From NCBI GenBank assembly GCA_017409215.1, contig JAFQTD010000023.1:92517-156516 (forward strand): a stretch of 64,000 nt of DNA, in the 5' to 3' direction. The notes beneath the pieces were generated by a model. That model was not told where the DNA came from. It ran no database searches and saw only the letters and a list, made by a program, of their open reading frames with translations. This document shows, piece by piece, positions 8,497-16,614 of the stretch. The position numbers and the translations under genes are program-made. Position 1 is the stretch's first letter. Every line of letters starts with the position of its first letter. The stretch is from Alphaproteobacteria bacterium. Lineage in GTDB: Bacteria; Pseudomonadota; Alphaproteobacteria; Rs-D84.

Positions 8497-8733
8497 GATT
8501 TCAAAAGAAGAGCTGCACGATAAATTATTACCTTTCTTTGATAATGCATTGTGTCAAAACGAAACAAATAAATGATGGAAGAGTAAAAACTCTGTGAAAA
8601 TACTTGATAAACATGAATAAATGTATTAGCATAGCGACATACAGAAATTATCAAAATTAAACCAAACTTTTTTCTTAACGGTGCTAGATTTTGATGTTTT
8701 TGAATTACACACGCAAAGGAAAAAGTTGTTTAT

Positions 8734-9147
8734 ATGGTATACGGGATGATTCTTCTTGAACATACAAAATGGAAACCAATAGAACAACGTGTTGGAATAC
8801 AAGCCTTTGCAAAGAAAATTGGGTTAAAAATTGATAAAATTCTGTCATATACGGAAAAACCTGATTTTTCTGGTATCAAAAATAACGATACAATTATTTT
8901 TTATGACTGGAACTGTATTTGTAATTCCAGAAAAGATATCAGTAAATATGTTGAACAGTTTGTAAAAAATCATATTGAAGACAAGAAAATCCAAATAATC
9001 TCTTTGTGGGGACTGATACCAGTGATGAAAATTGTTCATAAGTTGAAACTGATGGAAGAAAAAAAGTGGAAGTTCGCAATACTCTCAAAAATGTTTTGGT
9101 TGTTTGGTTTCGTACCTCTTTTCCTGACAAAACGCGACTGTGAGTAA
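8734..9147 (+). CDS. Small protein resembling a degenerate serine-recombinase catalytic domain
   Basis: A 137-residue protein. Its start 'MVYGMILLEH' followed by 'GIQAFAKKIGLKIDKIL' and 'GIKNNDTIIFYDW' parallels the N-terminal domain of Mpi/Hin-like invertases, which read MVYGYIRVSTDKQ ... qRxxIxxFxxxxxLKIDK ... DxLIvxeLsRLGR. The catalytic serine of the YIRVS motif and the SRLGR arginines are missing, so recombinase activity is unlikely. The resemblance is by eye. The stop is only 20 bases from the following glycosyltransferase, so they may form an operon. It may be a repurposed regulatory domain or a recombinase remnant. Confidence 0.4.
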   Translation: MVYGMILLEHTKWKPIEQRVGIQAFAKKIGLKIDKILSYTEKPDFSGIKNNDTIIFYDWNCICNSRKDISKYVEQFVKNHIEDKKIQIISLWGLIPVMKIVHKLKLMEEKKWKFAILSKMFWLFGFVPLFLTKRDCE

Positions 9148-9166
9148 TATAACAAGGGAGCAAAGC

Positions 9167-10357
9167 ATGACACGTAATAACCAAATCAAAGTTGCCATCT
9201 GCATTCCAAATATGATTATCGGTGGTGTGGAAACTGTATTTGTGAATACAATGAACGAATTGATAAAGAATCCAGAACTGGATATTCATATTATTACACA
9301 CGCGAAAGTTCAAGAACCATTGTATGTTGACTGGTTTAACTCTCATTCAAATATACCAGTTTTTGTTTATTTCCCATTGGCAAATTGGTTCGAGGATTTA
9401 GCACCAAAGTGTCATGGAATACTGAAACTAGTTCGCAGAATAACATACAGTTTATATAAAAGATATCGCCGTTTTATATGGCGTAATAAATTTAAAAATA
9501 TGGATATTCTCATAGATTATAAAAATGGTGAGTTTTATAGAGAATTAAGTTATGTCAACAAACCAAAAGTCACATGGTTTCATAGTGCATTATGCTATTT
9601 TGAACGAGATATAAATCTTCTAAAAAAAATACCAAGATACACTAAAATAGTATGTCTTACAGAAGATTTTAAGAAAAGATTTAATATTAAATATCCAGAA
9701 TACAAAGACAAACTAGTTCATATATACAATCCAATAAATATACAATATATTCAACAATTATCAAAACAAGGAAAGTCACCACGTGGTAAATATTTTTGCC
9801 ATGTATCAAGACTTGATAAGGGCAAAGATATAAAGACCCTATTAGATGCTTTTGATTTATTTTATAACTCTCACAAAGATGTTAAATTATACATTATAGG
9901 GGATGGATGTCATGCAAACATACACAAAACTTATGCACGTTCATTAAAATCCAGTGAGAACATCATTTTTACTGGAACCCAGTATAACCCTTATGTGTTC
10001 ATGAAAGGTGCACTTGCAAATATATTATCAACCGAATTTGAGGGTTTGCCAACTGTAGTTTTAGAATCAGTGGCACTTGAAGTCCCATGTATATCTGCAG
10101 ATTGTGAAAGCGGCCCAAAAGAAATTTTTTTAAATGGCAAAGCTGGCCTGTTATTTGAAATAGGCAATTCAAAACAATTATGTGAACACATGTTAAATGT
10201 GTATTCTGAAAACATAGACAAAGAAGATATGATAAAAAACATGAAAAAATCTATATCCAGATTTACCCCTTCTGTAATAGCACAACAAATATACGAAATG
10301 ATTCAAAATCTTGTGAAGGAAAACGAAAAAAAGCAAGATATATCAAAGAAGTATTAA
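9167..10357 (+). CDS. Glycosyltransferase family 4
   Basis: A 396-residue GT-B fold glycosyltransferase. The N-terminal domain carries 'GGVETVFVNTMNEL', the donor/acceptor loop typical of GT4. The C-terminal domain has 'CHVSRLDKGKDIKTLLDAF' and the nucleotide-sugar-binding block 'EGLPTVVLESVALEVPCIS', with the family's E-x7-E pair. It transfers a sugar from a nucleotide donor to a growing glycan, probably at the cytoplasmic face of the inner membrane. ATG 9167 is preceded by GGGAG at good spacing; the upstream in-frame start at 9140 lacks this. It is very AT-rich and lies inside the repeat-bounded island. Its 3' end runs directly into integrase remains, which suggests an insertion junction. 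Confidence 0.85.
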   Translation: MTRNNQIKVAICIPNMIIGGVETVFVNTMNELIKNPELDIHIITHAKVQEPLYVDWFNSHSNIPVFVYFPLANWFEDLAPKCHGILKLVRRITYSLYKRYRRFIWRNKFKNMDILIDYKNGEFYRELSYVNKPKVTWFHSALCYFERDINLLKKIPRYTKIVCLTEDFKKRFNIKYPEYKDKLVHIYNPINIQYIQQLSKQGKSPRGKYFCHVSRLDKGKDIKTLLDAFDLFYNSHKDVKLYIIGDGCHANIHKTYARSLKSSENIIFTGTQYNPYVFMKGALANILSTEFEGLPTVVLESVALEVPCISADCESGPKEIFLNGKAGLLFEIGNSKQLCEHMLNVYSENIDKEDMIKNMKKSISRFTPSVIAQQIYEMIQNLVKENEKKQDISKKY

Positions 10358-11000
10358 AATGCGGTTCTGACTTATACCCACAATACTTTAACCCAAAGCA
10401 CAATCATTTTAAAAAGAACCCCGATGAATTCTTTGTATGTATGATTGCAATGTTTACAGGTTCACGACTAAATGCTGCTATAACCTTACAATTTGATAAC
10501 ATTATTATAAAAGACGGTATAAAATGTATTAATTTTATAGAAAACCACCCTATGAAACGCTTAAAAACCGAAGCTTCTGAAAGAATTATACCAATAGCAC
10601 CACAATTACTAGAACTTGGCTTTTTGGAATATGTAAAACGCAAGAAAAAACAATATGATGCAAAAAGGTACGGACTTTATATTCCCACATTGTATAACAG
10701 CCAATGGTACATATAATAATAAGTTTAAGTAGCTTTGTCGCGAAAATTGGAATCCAACAACCCGACAATGGCAAATATGATTTTCACTCGTTTAGAAAAA
10801 ATGCCAGTATCGGAATGCAAGACATCGGAATACCGACATCGTATATTAATCAAATTATCGGTTGGGAAGGCAGAACAACAATGGAAGCGTCATATTCCAA
10901 CCACGCATTGCAGCAAATACACACTCAGGTAAAGCGTTTTTCATATCCGTATCTGCAACCACACTTTGATAAATGGAAACAAATAATGTCCAAAAAATGA
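10321..11000 (+). pseudogene. Tyrosine recombinase (integrase), C-terminal part, frameshifted
   Basis: In frame 1 the text 'IAMFTGSRLNAAITLQFD' carries the first catalytic arginine. After a frameshift near 10695-10730, frame 3 reads 'YDFHSFRKNASIGMQD', with the H-x-x-R pair, then 'IIGWEGRTTMEASYSNH', with the nucleophilic tyrosine. Together these make a complete catalytic-domain signature of phage-type integrases. The N-terminal arm-binding and core-binding domains are absent: upstream lies the glycosyltransferase stop. The gene is therefore both truncated and frameshifted and cannot make an active enzyme. It lies close to a tRNA-Thr 3' fragment and several GCATCACA sites, consistent with an old element integrated at a tRNA gene. 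Confidence 0.8.
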
Positions 11001-11077
11001 GTATTTACTAGCGATATATTCAAATATATCGCTAATTTTTATTTGAAAACTAGCGATAACTGCACCAGATATTACCT

Positions 11078-11101
11078 ATTGCATCACACTTTGCATCACA
11101 G
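11078..11101 (+). repeat. GCATCACA-type site, isolated copy
   Basis: ATTGCATCACACTTTGCATC followed by ACAG, then a TTTTTTGTGG tail. It matches the core of the repeats at 8191 and 12126. It lies just downstream of the broken integrase. The gene-free stretch 11001-11374 holds this site, the tRNA-Thr fragment with its terminator, and the second R repeat. Confidence 0.6.
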
Positions 11102-11229
11102 TTTTTTGTGGTTTGGGGGCATGGGGCAGGATTGGTTTGGAATTGCACGCCCCGAATAAAATAAAAAACATCCGCCCCGCATGGGGGTGCGCCCAATCCA
11201 AAAATCAAAAGAGCAGGGAACCCCAACGA

Positions 11230-11257
11230 AAAAAACGCACCGTTTGGTGCGTTTTGA
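11230..11257 (-). terminator. Rho-independent terminator next to the tRNA fragment
   Basis: On the minus strand, AACGCACC-AAAC-GGTGCGTT is followed by a T run. It would have terminated a tRNA gene whose 3' end survives at 11260-11276. Confidence 0.6.
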
Positions 11258-11259
11258 AA

Positions 11260-11276
11260 CTGGTGCCGGTTGTCGG
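11260..11276 (-). other. tRNA-Thr 3'-end fragment (att-like remnant)
   Basis: Seventeen bases, CTGGTGCCGGTTGTCGG, are identical to the CCA end and 3' acceptor/T-stem edge of the complete tRNA-Thr at 25990-26065. The similarity stops there. A 3' tRNA end beside a tyrosine-integrase remnant is the usual signature of an element integrated at a tRNA gene. Confidence 0.6.
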
Positions 11277-11310
11277 GATGCCAAGTCCAGTAAAAAGTCC
11301 CAGATTTCCA

Positions 11311-11359
11311 ATAGTTTCAGACAGTTGATTTATCAGCCTGCATCACACGTCGCCTCACA
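11311..11359 (+). repeat. Direct repeat R, copy 2
   Basis: The first 21 bases match 7400-7420 exactly and are followed by a CCTGCATCACACGTCGCCTC-type site (11337-11359). It lies at the 3' side of the transglutaminase-like cargo gene, as copy 1 does for its own cargo gene. Confidence 0.6.
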
Positions 11360-11374
11360 TAGCATTTTAACAAT

Positions 11375-12088
11375 TTATTCGTGTGTTTCTTGGCTTTTAG
11401 AAAAAGAAAACATATCTCGCAAATTGATGTCGCTCAGTTTTTGTTTTATTCGTTTTATTCCAGTTTCCCATGATGACGGTTGTTTTTGTGGATTTTTATA
11501 TGCCTGGGCTAATTTTTCCGGACTGTCAATCTGGGCGTGTTCAATAGGGGTTAGGATTGCTGTGATTTCATAATCTTTGCGACCATCTTTGCGGTTATAT
11601 GTAATGTGTTCGCCAATATCGCATCTGCCTGCTATTTTTGCCTTGTCATAGGTGTCACGACCGGCCCCTGGGTCAATCAGTTGTTGTGAGCCATCTGGAA
11701 ATTTTACAGCAATGATCTGATGGCCATTTGGAAAAGGCCTGTCTTTTTCGGCGGTATCAACCATAGCCACAACATTAACATCTAATCCCTCTTGGGCGGC
11801 AAAATACGCAAACAAATCTGCACGACCAGAACACCCCACAACCTGTGATGGTATTTTTAATTTAATGATATCGTCAGCGCTAAATGAAAACATATTTATA
11901 TCTTTTTTACCTGGTTTGTCGCGGTAGTTGTCTAGCCACCAATTGCGCAAACCAAAACGGTCAGTTTTATAATGCTCTGGTGCCTTTTCATCAAAAGTCT
12001 CCTGTGCTTTTTTATCTGCTGGTTCAAAATGTTTATGCACTTTAGTTAATACTGTATTGATTTTTTCAATAATCGTTTTCTGGTCCAT
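11375..12088 (-). CDS. Transglutaminase-like domain protein (cargo gene)
   Basis: A 237-residue protein starting at ATG 12088 with AAGGAA upstream; a longer frame to 12184 would run into the repeat. The centre contains 'QVVGCSGRADLFAYFA', 'NGHQIIAVKFPDG' and 'LIDPGAG'. This is the Cys ... His ... Asp order and spacing of the transglutaminase-like cysteine-protease fold. The N-terminal region is helical with no signal peptide. Possible activities are peptide cleavage, deamidation or cross-linking; the substrate is unknown. It is flanked by the same two repeats that bound the unrelated gene at 7454-8131, so it appears to be a cassette-like accessory gene. Confidence 0.6.
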   Translation of the reverse strand: MDQKTIIEKINTVLTKVHKHFEPADKKAQETFDEKAPEHYKTDRFGLRNWWLDNYRDKPGKKDINMFSFSADDIIKLKIPSQVVGCSGRADLFAYFAAQEGLDVNVVAMVDTAEKDRPFPNGHQIIAVKFPDGSQQLIDPGAGRDTYDKAKIAGRCDIGEHITYNRKDGRKDYEITAILTPIEHAQIDSPEKLAQAYKNPQKQPSSWETGIKRIKQKLSDINLRDMFSFSKSQETHE

Positions 12089-12114
12089 AATAAATTCCTT
12101 TATTTCCCACAAAT

Positions 12115-12278
12115 TATACCACATCGCATCACACTTTGCATCACACTTTTTTGTGTTTTGTGGTCGTTGGGCAAAAAAAGCCAAATGCCTGGGGTGGGTT
12201 CATAAACCTTCTAAAAGCGGGGTAAGAAAAATGGCAAAGATAACAGACTTTTTTAAAAATTCACATGAAAACGCATTT
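12115..12278 (+). repeat. 158-bp direct repeat, copy B (164 bp here)
   Basis: Matches 8183-8340, with a few extra bases near the GTGTTTTGTGG stretch. It contains the doubled GCATCACA site at 12126-12146 and the start of the intact small HTH gene. It is probably the original copy, since the gene it enters is complete here. Confidence 0.8.
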
Positions 12279-12455
12279 ATGTCTGCGATTATGCCGATGT
12301 TGCAGAAAAACGGTGAAATCAGTGCCACCGCCGCCATTGTTGCAACGGGCAAATCGGTCCAACGTGTGCGCCAGTTGTTTGTTGCGCTGGTTGATAAAGG
12401 TATTTTAATCGCCACCGGTCAGAACAAGGACCGCCGGTATAAATTAAGCAAATGA
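12231..12455 (+). CDS. Small winged-helix/HTH protein
   Basis: A 74-residue protein. Residues 28-74 ('GEISATAAIVATGKSVQRVR' and the following strand) look like a helix-turn-helix with a C-terminal wing, 'GILIATGQNKDRRYKLSK', typical of small MarR/ArsR-like DNA-binding domains. A GGGGTAAG ribosome site precedes the ATG. Its stop overlaps the start of the NUDIX fragment (ATGA), so the ancestral unit was an HTH-NUDIX operon. The first 16 codons are duplicated at 8293, showing that this gene was the target or source of the duplication that created the 158-bp repeats. Confidence 0.65.
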   Translation: MAKITDFFKNSHENAFMSAIMPMLQKNGEISATAAIVATGKSVQRVRQLFVALVDKGILIATGQNKDRRYKLSK

Positions 12456-12646
12456 AAGTAACTGCTGCGATTTTTAAGCGTGGCGACAAAGTCTTGTTGA
12501 TGCGACGGGCGGCTGACCAGCCGTTGGCGGACATTTCATTTGTATCTAAAGATAACATTGTTTGCTGTAAAAAAGCATTGATGTATTTAATATACAATAT
12601 CAAGTGTTTGAGACTTTATAATAATAATTTAATCGGTCCCTATTAG
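12452..12646 (+). pseudogene. NUDIX (MutT-like) hydrolase, truncated after ~28 codons
   Basis: The first 27 residues (MKVTAAIFKRGDKVLLMRRA and on to DQPLA) are a normal MutT-type first strand and loop. They should be followed by a WEFPGGK block and the NUDIX box GX5EX7REUXEEXGU, but both are missing. After about position 12535 the sequence becomes unrelated and AT-rich, and the glycosyltransferase gene on the other strand begins. The break therefore marks the left edge of the glycan island. No functional product is expected. Confidence 0.7.
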
Positions 12647-13805
12647 CTGTCTGTGTTTTATGATACAATTCTGTTGAGGTAGAGTTGATTGCTGAGATAT
12701 AGGTTGAATAGTTATAGTATGCATCTTTAAGCTTCAATAGCATTTCGTCAAACGAACAAAAAACAAGGTTCTTGTCGGATATTAAATCTGTAATGCCGGT
12801 CGTGTTAGACATAATGGTTGGCAGTTTTGAGTATATTGCTTCCAGTGCTGTAAGGCAAAAACTGTCAAATACGGACGGAACAACACATAAATCATAATTT
12901 TTATATTGTTCTATCATTTGTTTCCTTGGAACAGAGCCATAAAAATGAAGCCATTCATATCCTTTATTTTGTAATATTGTTATGGTATCCGTTTGTTTGA
13001 CAGGCGTTGAAGCACCAAAACAATAAAGTTCTAAAAACATCCCCTGATCTCTCAGTCGTTTTACCGCTTTTATTAGGTTAAAAATCCCCTTTCGTTTCTC
13101 TATTCTGCCAGAAAAGATAATTTTCATTGGATTATTTTTTGAAAATTTGCTCTCGTACTTTGTTTTATAGGCAGGCGTTGTTTTCATTGATAATTGAATC
13201 AAAGTAAAAGATAATTTTTTATGTAGTACGCTATTTATTTTTTGCATCAATTTTCTACTGTTTGATACGATGTTTTTAGCATTTAATAATGTTTTTTGTT
13301 CTAGTCTTTTTACAAAAGAACTTAAATACGCCGGGTTGTTTGGGTTGTATGATTCTGATATAAAACTTGGTGTGTCACATTTTATAATTGTTCTCTCTGG
13401 AAAATTCTTTACAAAAAAATAACCTTCGCCGCCCCAATCGCTAGCTTCAATAACATCAAATCGTATATGAGTTTCTTTTTCTATCTTGTTTAAATATTTG
13501 TATGCTTTATATGAATAAAAATATGCCCCGTATTTATTAAATTTTAACAGGGGAAATAATTTGCTGATGCGTGGCAAGAAATGTGGCAGATATATAATAT
13601 GGGCGCCTTTTGTATTTTTTTTGATAATATGCGATATGCCAGGCGCACGGGAAATAACAACAACATTGTGCCCCGATGCGGTCAAAAACTGTACTGTTTC
13701 CTGGACATATGATGCAATCCCCCCGGATTCTTGTTCATATGGCGGATAGCCAGGATAAACTAAACAAACATTAAGCTTTTTTGAAGAATTTTTTAAGTGT
13801 GTCAA
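12600..13805 (-). CDS. Glycosyltransferase family 4
   Basis: A 401-residue GT-B glycosyltransferase. 'VCLVYPGYPPYEQESGGIAS' is the N-terminal G-G loop. 'IIFSGRIEKRKGIFNLIKAV' opens the C-terminal domain, and 'VPSVFDSFCLTALEAIYSKL' is the E-rich nucleotide-sugar site. I prefer TTG 13805, because GGAGGAG lies nine bases upstream. A GTG at 13829 would lengthen it but overlaps that ribosome site. It overlaps the 3' end of the hydrolase gene and closes a minus-strand operon that begins with the radical SAM gene at 18062. It probably glycosylates a glycan or a small product of this operon. Confidence 0.85.
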   Translation of the reverse strand: MTHLKNSSKKLNVCLVYPGYPPYEQESGGIASYVQETVQFLTASGHNVVVISRAPGISHIIKKNTKGAHIIYLPHFLPRISKLFPLLKFNKYGAYFYSYKAYKYLNKIEKETHIRFDVIEASDWGGEGYFFVKNFPERTIIKCDTPSFISESYNPNNPAYLSSFVKRLEQKTLLNAKNIVSNSRKLMQKINSVLHKKLSFTLIQLSMKTTPAYKTKYESKFSKNNPMKIIFSGRIEKRKGIFNLIKAVKRLRDQGMFLELYCFGASTPVKQTDTITILQNKGYEWLHFYGSVPRKQMIEQYKNYDLCVVPSVFDSFCLTALEAIYSKLPTIMSNTTGITDLISDKNLVFCSFDEMLLKLKDAYYNYSTYISAINSTSTELYHKTQTANRDRLNYYYKVSNT

Positions 13806-14640
13806 TTTGGAAATCTCCTCCGTGCCCACGTTTGTTTAAGACGACTAATTCAGTTTGTGGCAGATGCTTTTTTAAAAGATGTGCTTGCTCTATATTACAT
13901 ATTGGGTCGTATTTATTATGTACCAAGAAAATAGGCTTGTCAGACAGTTTTTGCAAGTCATTCACAACACCTTTATTCGACAAAAATAGGTTGTTACATA
14001 AAAAGTTGCAATAAAGACGTTTTTGCAACAAATCTTTTTCTATCAAATTTGTTTTTAATCCATCGCTTCTATGAAACGTATATTTATATATTTCATAATC
14101 ATTATATTTTGATATAAATTCAACATCGTTATTTTGTATTGCCTGTCGTATTTTCAAGAATATGTTATTTTCATCAACATTATAATCTGATAATGGCTTA
14201 AATTTTTTCAAATCAGACATCAGTTTTTTTAAATCATGATGGCGTCCCAACAAAACATTTGATAGTACCAAGGATTTTGTTGTATTTGGAAATTTTGCCC
14301 CAAAAGCCAATGCCAAAGTGCTGCCCCATGAACCACCAAATAAAATACATTTGTCTTGGATGCCAATAAAGTCAAGCAATGCCTTTGCGTCCGTTAAAAT
14401 TTTGTCAATTGTGTTATCTTCTATTTTGCCAAAAGGTTCAGATTTCCCACAGCCTCGTTGATCAAATGTAATAATATTATATTTTTTTTCGTCTAAAAAA
14501 TCATAAAATCCTGCCCATGAACAATCCCCAGGGCCAGCATGAAAAGACAAAACAGGTGTGCCATTTGGGTTGCCTAATAACATATAATAAATACTATGTC
14601 CCTCGCCAGTTTCTAGCCAGCCATCTTTGTATATTTTCAT
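13771..14640 (-). CDS. Alpha/beta hydrolase, proline iminopeptidase-like (S33)
   Basis: A 289-residue alpha/beta hydrolase. 'FHAGPGDCSW' is the oxyanion region (HGGPG in classical members), and 'ITFDQRGCGKS' is the conserved DQRGxGxS motif of prolyl iminopeptidases. 'FGGSWGSTLAL' is the nucleophile elbow with Ser in GGSWGS, 'VHNKYDPICN' supplies the acid and 'KRGHGGDF' the histidine. The triad is complete. The enzyme may release N-terminal proline or act as an esterase or thioesterase in the surrounding pathway. AAGGA lies upstream of ATG 14640. The 11-base gap to the upstream gene and the overlap with the downstream glycosyltransferase place it in one operon. Confidence 0.85.
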   Translation of the reverse strand: MKIYKDGWLETGEGHSIYYMLLGNPNGTPVLSFHAGPGDCSWAGFYDFLDEKKYNIITFDQRGCGKSEPFGKIEDNTIDKILTDAKALLDFIGIQDKCILFGGSWGSTLALAFGAKFPNTTKSLVLSNVLLGRHHDLKKLMSDLKKFKPLSDYNVDENNIFLKIRQAIQNNDVEFISKYNDYEIYKYTFHRSDGLKTNLIEKDLLQKRLYCNFLCNNLFLSNKGVVNDLQKLSDKPIFLVHNKYDPICNIEQAHLLKKHLPQTELVVLNKRGHGGDFQIDTLKKFFKKA

Positions 14641-14651
14641 AAAAACAATCC

Positions 14652-16019
14652 TTAGTGAGTGTTTTGTATGATATTATATTTATTGCGTTCTATCAACACT
14701 TTTGTGTCTGTTAGACGATTAATATTTTGCAAATTATTACAATTATAACAATATATTGTTACTTGGCTAGCAGAAACATTTATTGTTTTTAAATTCTGCA
14801 TCTCCGTTAAATCGTATGTTCCTGACTTTGTTATGTTTAAACTATGTTTATTATCAAAAGTCTCCACCCGTATCGGTTGAATTGTTGGTATAAATATATC
14901 GTATGAAGGAATAACGATATGATAAAAGCCTTGTTGGCTAGCTCGAATTAAATCATCCTGGGTCCGAATTCTTATAGAATATGTTGTTGGCATGTCGATC
15001 TTATAATCCTGGGTCAGACATGTTGTATACTTTCTCTCTCCGCATATTATCAATTTGTTTTGCATAAAGAAGTTTGTTAGCGTTCGTTGTAGTTCGGTGT
15101 TCCGACACTCGATTTCTTCGTTTGATACGGAAGTAGGATGAATATATGGGGGAAATCTTCCCTTCCAGGCATCTTGTTTGTCCAATTGGTTTTTTAGGTA
15201 GTATCTAACTTTCCCAGCGATGTGCCCCTCAATGGAAATCACATTGCCTGATATTTTTCCGTTTGGAAGTTTTTCAAAACGATCTATGACAATTGAAGCA
15301 AAAGGTATTGAACGAACAATGTTTTTGCCGGAGATACGTTCCTTAACCAACATGTCTTTGCGCAAAGAGCAAATAGTTATTGTTGATTTTGTGTCGTTAA
15401 TTTCTTTGTCTAAAACACCTTCGCCAATACAGTGTCCGATGCACAATCCTTCATAATCTAAATCGTATACTGTATTTAATTTTACAAGCTTATATCCATT
15501 ATCCAGATGCAGCAGGATGTTTTTTTCATTATCTATCCCCAAGGCAGAATTTCTTTTTACTCTCTTTTCAAATTCGATATTTGCCTTATTAAATGCTGAT
15601 TCAAATGTTTCCGATGTAAATAATGCTAATTTCAATTTATAAGCCATATTTTTTTCAATATAAAAATCTATCATATAGTCGAAATAGTCTTTAATTTGTA
15701 ATAAATGTCCATAAAGCTCTTGTTTCGGTGTAAATTCATATCCAATACTATTTCGTATGATATAATCTGAATGCGGATTCAATAATAGGGATTTCATTCC
15801 GTTGGTATAAATCCACTTATAAAACAAAATATTTTTTATTTGCTTGATATTATCATCTGACAAATGAGATTTTAATGTGTCCAGAATAGGGTTTAATACA
15901 CTGTTCGGTGTATTTTGTAATAAATATGGCTGATTTGTAATATCGGCAAAGAAGTTTTTTTTGATGTAATCAAAAAAAACACTCATATTTGTAATTTCTA
16001 CTTTGTTCATGTCAGACAT
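14652..16019 (-). CDS. Unknown protein with PcfJ-like motif and LRR-like tail
   Basis: A 455-residue protein with an AAGGAAAG ribosome site before ATG 16019, overlapping the HD gene by 8 bases. Around residues 190-225 it reads 'YEGLCIGHCIGEGVLD' and 'STITICSLRK'. This resembles PcfJ-like proteins, which have an EG..mgHCvg...y followed by i.Slr pattern. The C-terminal ~100 residues contain leucine/isoleucine-spaced strands ('DLTEMQNLKTINVSASQVTI') that suggest a short leucine-rich or beta-helical region. No signal or membrane segment is seen. Its place between an HD phosphohydrolase and a hydrolase, downstream of a radical SAM/SPASM enzyme, suggests a part in the same unknown pathway. Confidence 0.45.
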   Translation of the reverse strand: MSDMNKVEITNMSVFFDYIKKNFFADITNQPYLLQNTPNSVLNPILDTLKSHLSDDNIKQIKNILFYKWIYTNGMKSLLLNPHSDYIIRNSIGYEFTPKQELYGHLLQIKDYFDYMIDFYIEKNMAYKLKLALFTSETFESAFNKANIEFEKRVKRNSALGIDNEKNILLHLDNGYKLVKLNTVYDLDYEGLCIGHCIGEGVLDKEINDTKSTITICSLRKDMLVKERISGKNIVRSIPFASIVIDRFEKLPNGKISGNVISIEGHIAGKVRYYLKNQLDKQDAWKGRFPPYIHPTSVSNEEIECRNTELQRTLTNFFMQNKLIICGERKYTTCLTQDYKIDMPTTYSIRIRTQDDLIRASQQGFYHIVIPSYDIFIPTIQPIRVETFDNKHSLNITKSGTYDLTEMQNLKTINVSASQVTIYCYNCNNLQNINRLTDTKVLIERNKYNIIQNTH

Positions 16020-16614
16020 TAAACTTTCCTTTGGTGTATGTGACAAATTTTATAAACTTTTTTATTCTCTTACGAAAGAGTTTCTTGGATTTTTCCAGGA
16101 ATAAAGTGTTTTCGCCGTTTATAATAAAGTTTTCCCAAAAATCAAGCGTGTCCTTGATATTAAACTCTCCGCACGAAAACCCAGAAGAGTATAATTTTAT
16201 CAGTTTTTTTGATCGTGGTATATTTAATATGTCTAATTTGTCGGCATCGAAAAAAGCTTTTTCTAATAATGTCTTTGGAGAAAATTGCTTATTGGCTCCA
16301 CGATTTCTATGACATAAAATTATATTCACAACTATGTCTGAATATGTTTGTTCTTTAGTAAAGTATTTGAATAGTCTGGCGGAATATATATGATGATTTT
16401 TTGCTTGTTGTTTGAAGTCGTTTTGTCCAACGTCGTGCCACATGGCCGATAATATTAAAATTCGAAGACTTGGTAAAGAACTTAACCCTAAAATCCGCAC
16501 ATTATTAAAAAATACGCGTTTACAATGGTTAAAATTATGTACAAAATTATTGCGTCGTTTCAGAATACTGTAACCAGTCATTAAAACAGAAAATAAATGA
16601 TTTTGTTTTATCAT
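16012..16614 (-). CDS. HD-domain phosphohydrolase
   Basis: A 200-residue protein with the HD metal-binding pattern in order: H in 'NFNHCKRV' (near 30), the doublet in 'SAMWHDVGQ' (58-59), H in 'ILCHRNRG' and D in 'FFDADKLD'. The family hydrolyses nucleotides or other phosphoesters using one or two metals, and the substrate here cannot be inferred. The C-terminal 40 residues are strongly basic. The start overlaps the stop of the radical SAM gene by 4 bases (ATGA), so it is translationally coupled to that gene. Confidence 0.8.
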   Translation of the reverse strand: MIKQNHLFSVLMTGYSILKRRNNFVHNFNHCKRVFFNNVRILGLSSLPSLRILILSAMWHDVGQNDFKQQAKNHHIYSARLFKYFTKEQTYSDIVVNIILCHRNRGANKQFSPKTLLEKAFFDADKLDILNIPRSKKLIKLYSSGFSCGEFNIKDTLDFWENFIINGENTLFLEKSKKLFRKRIKKFIKFVTYTKGKFNV

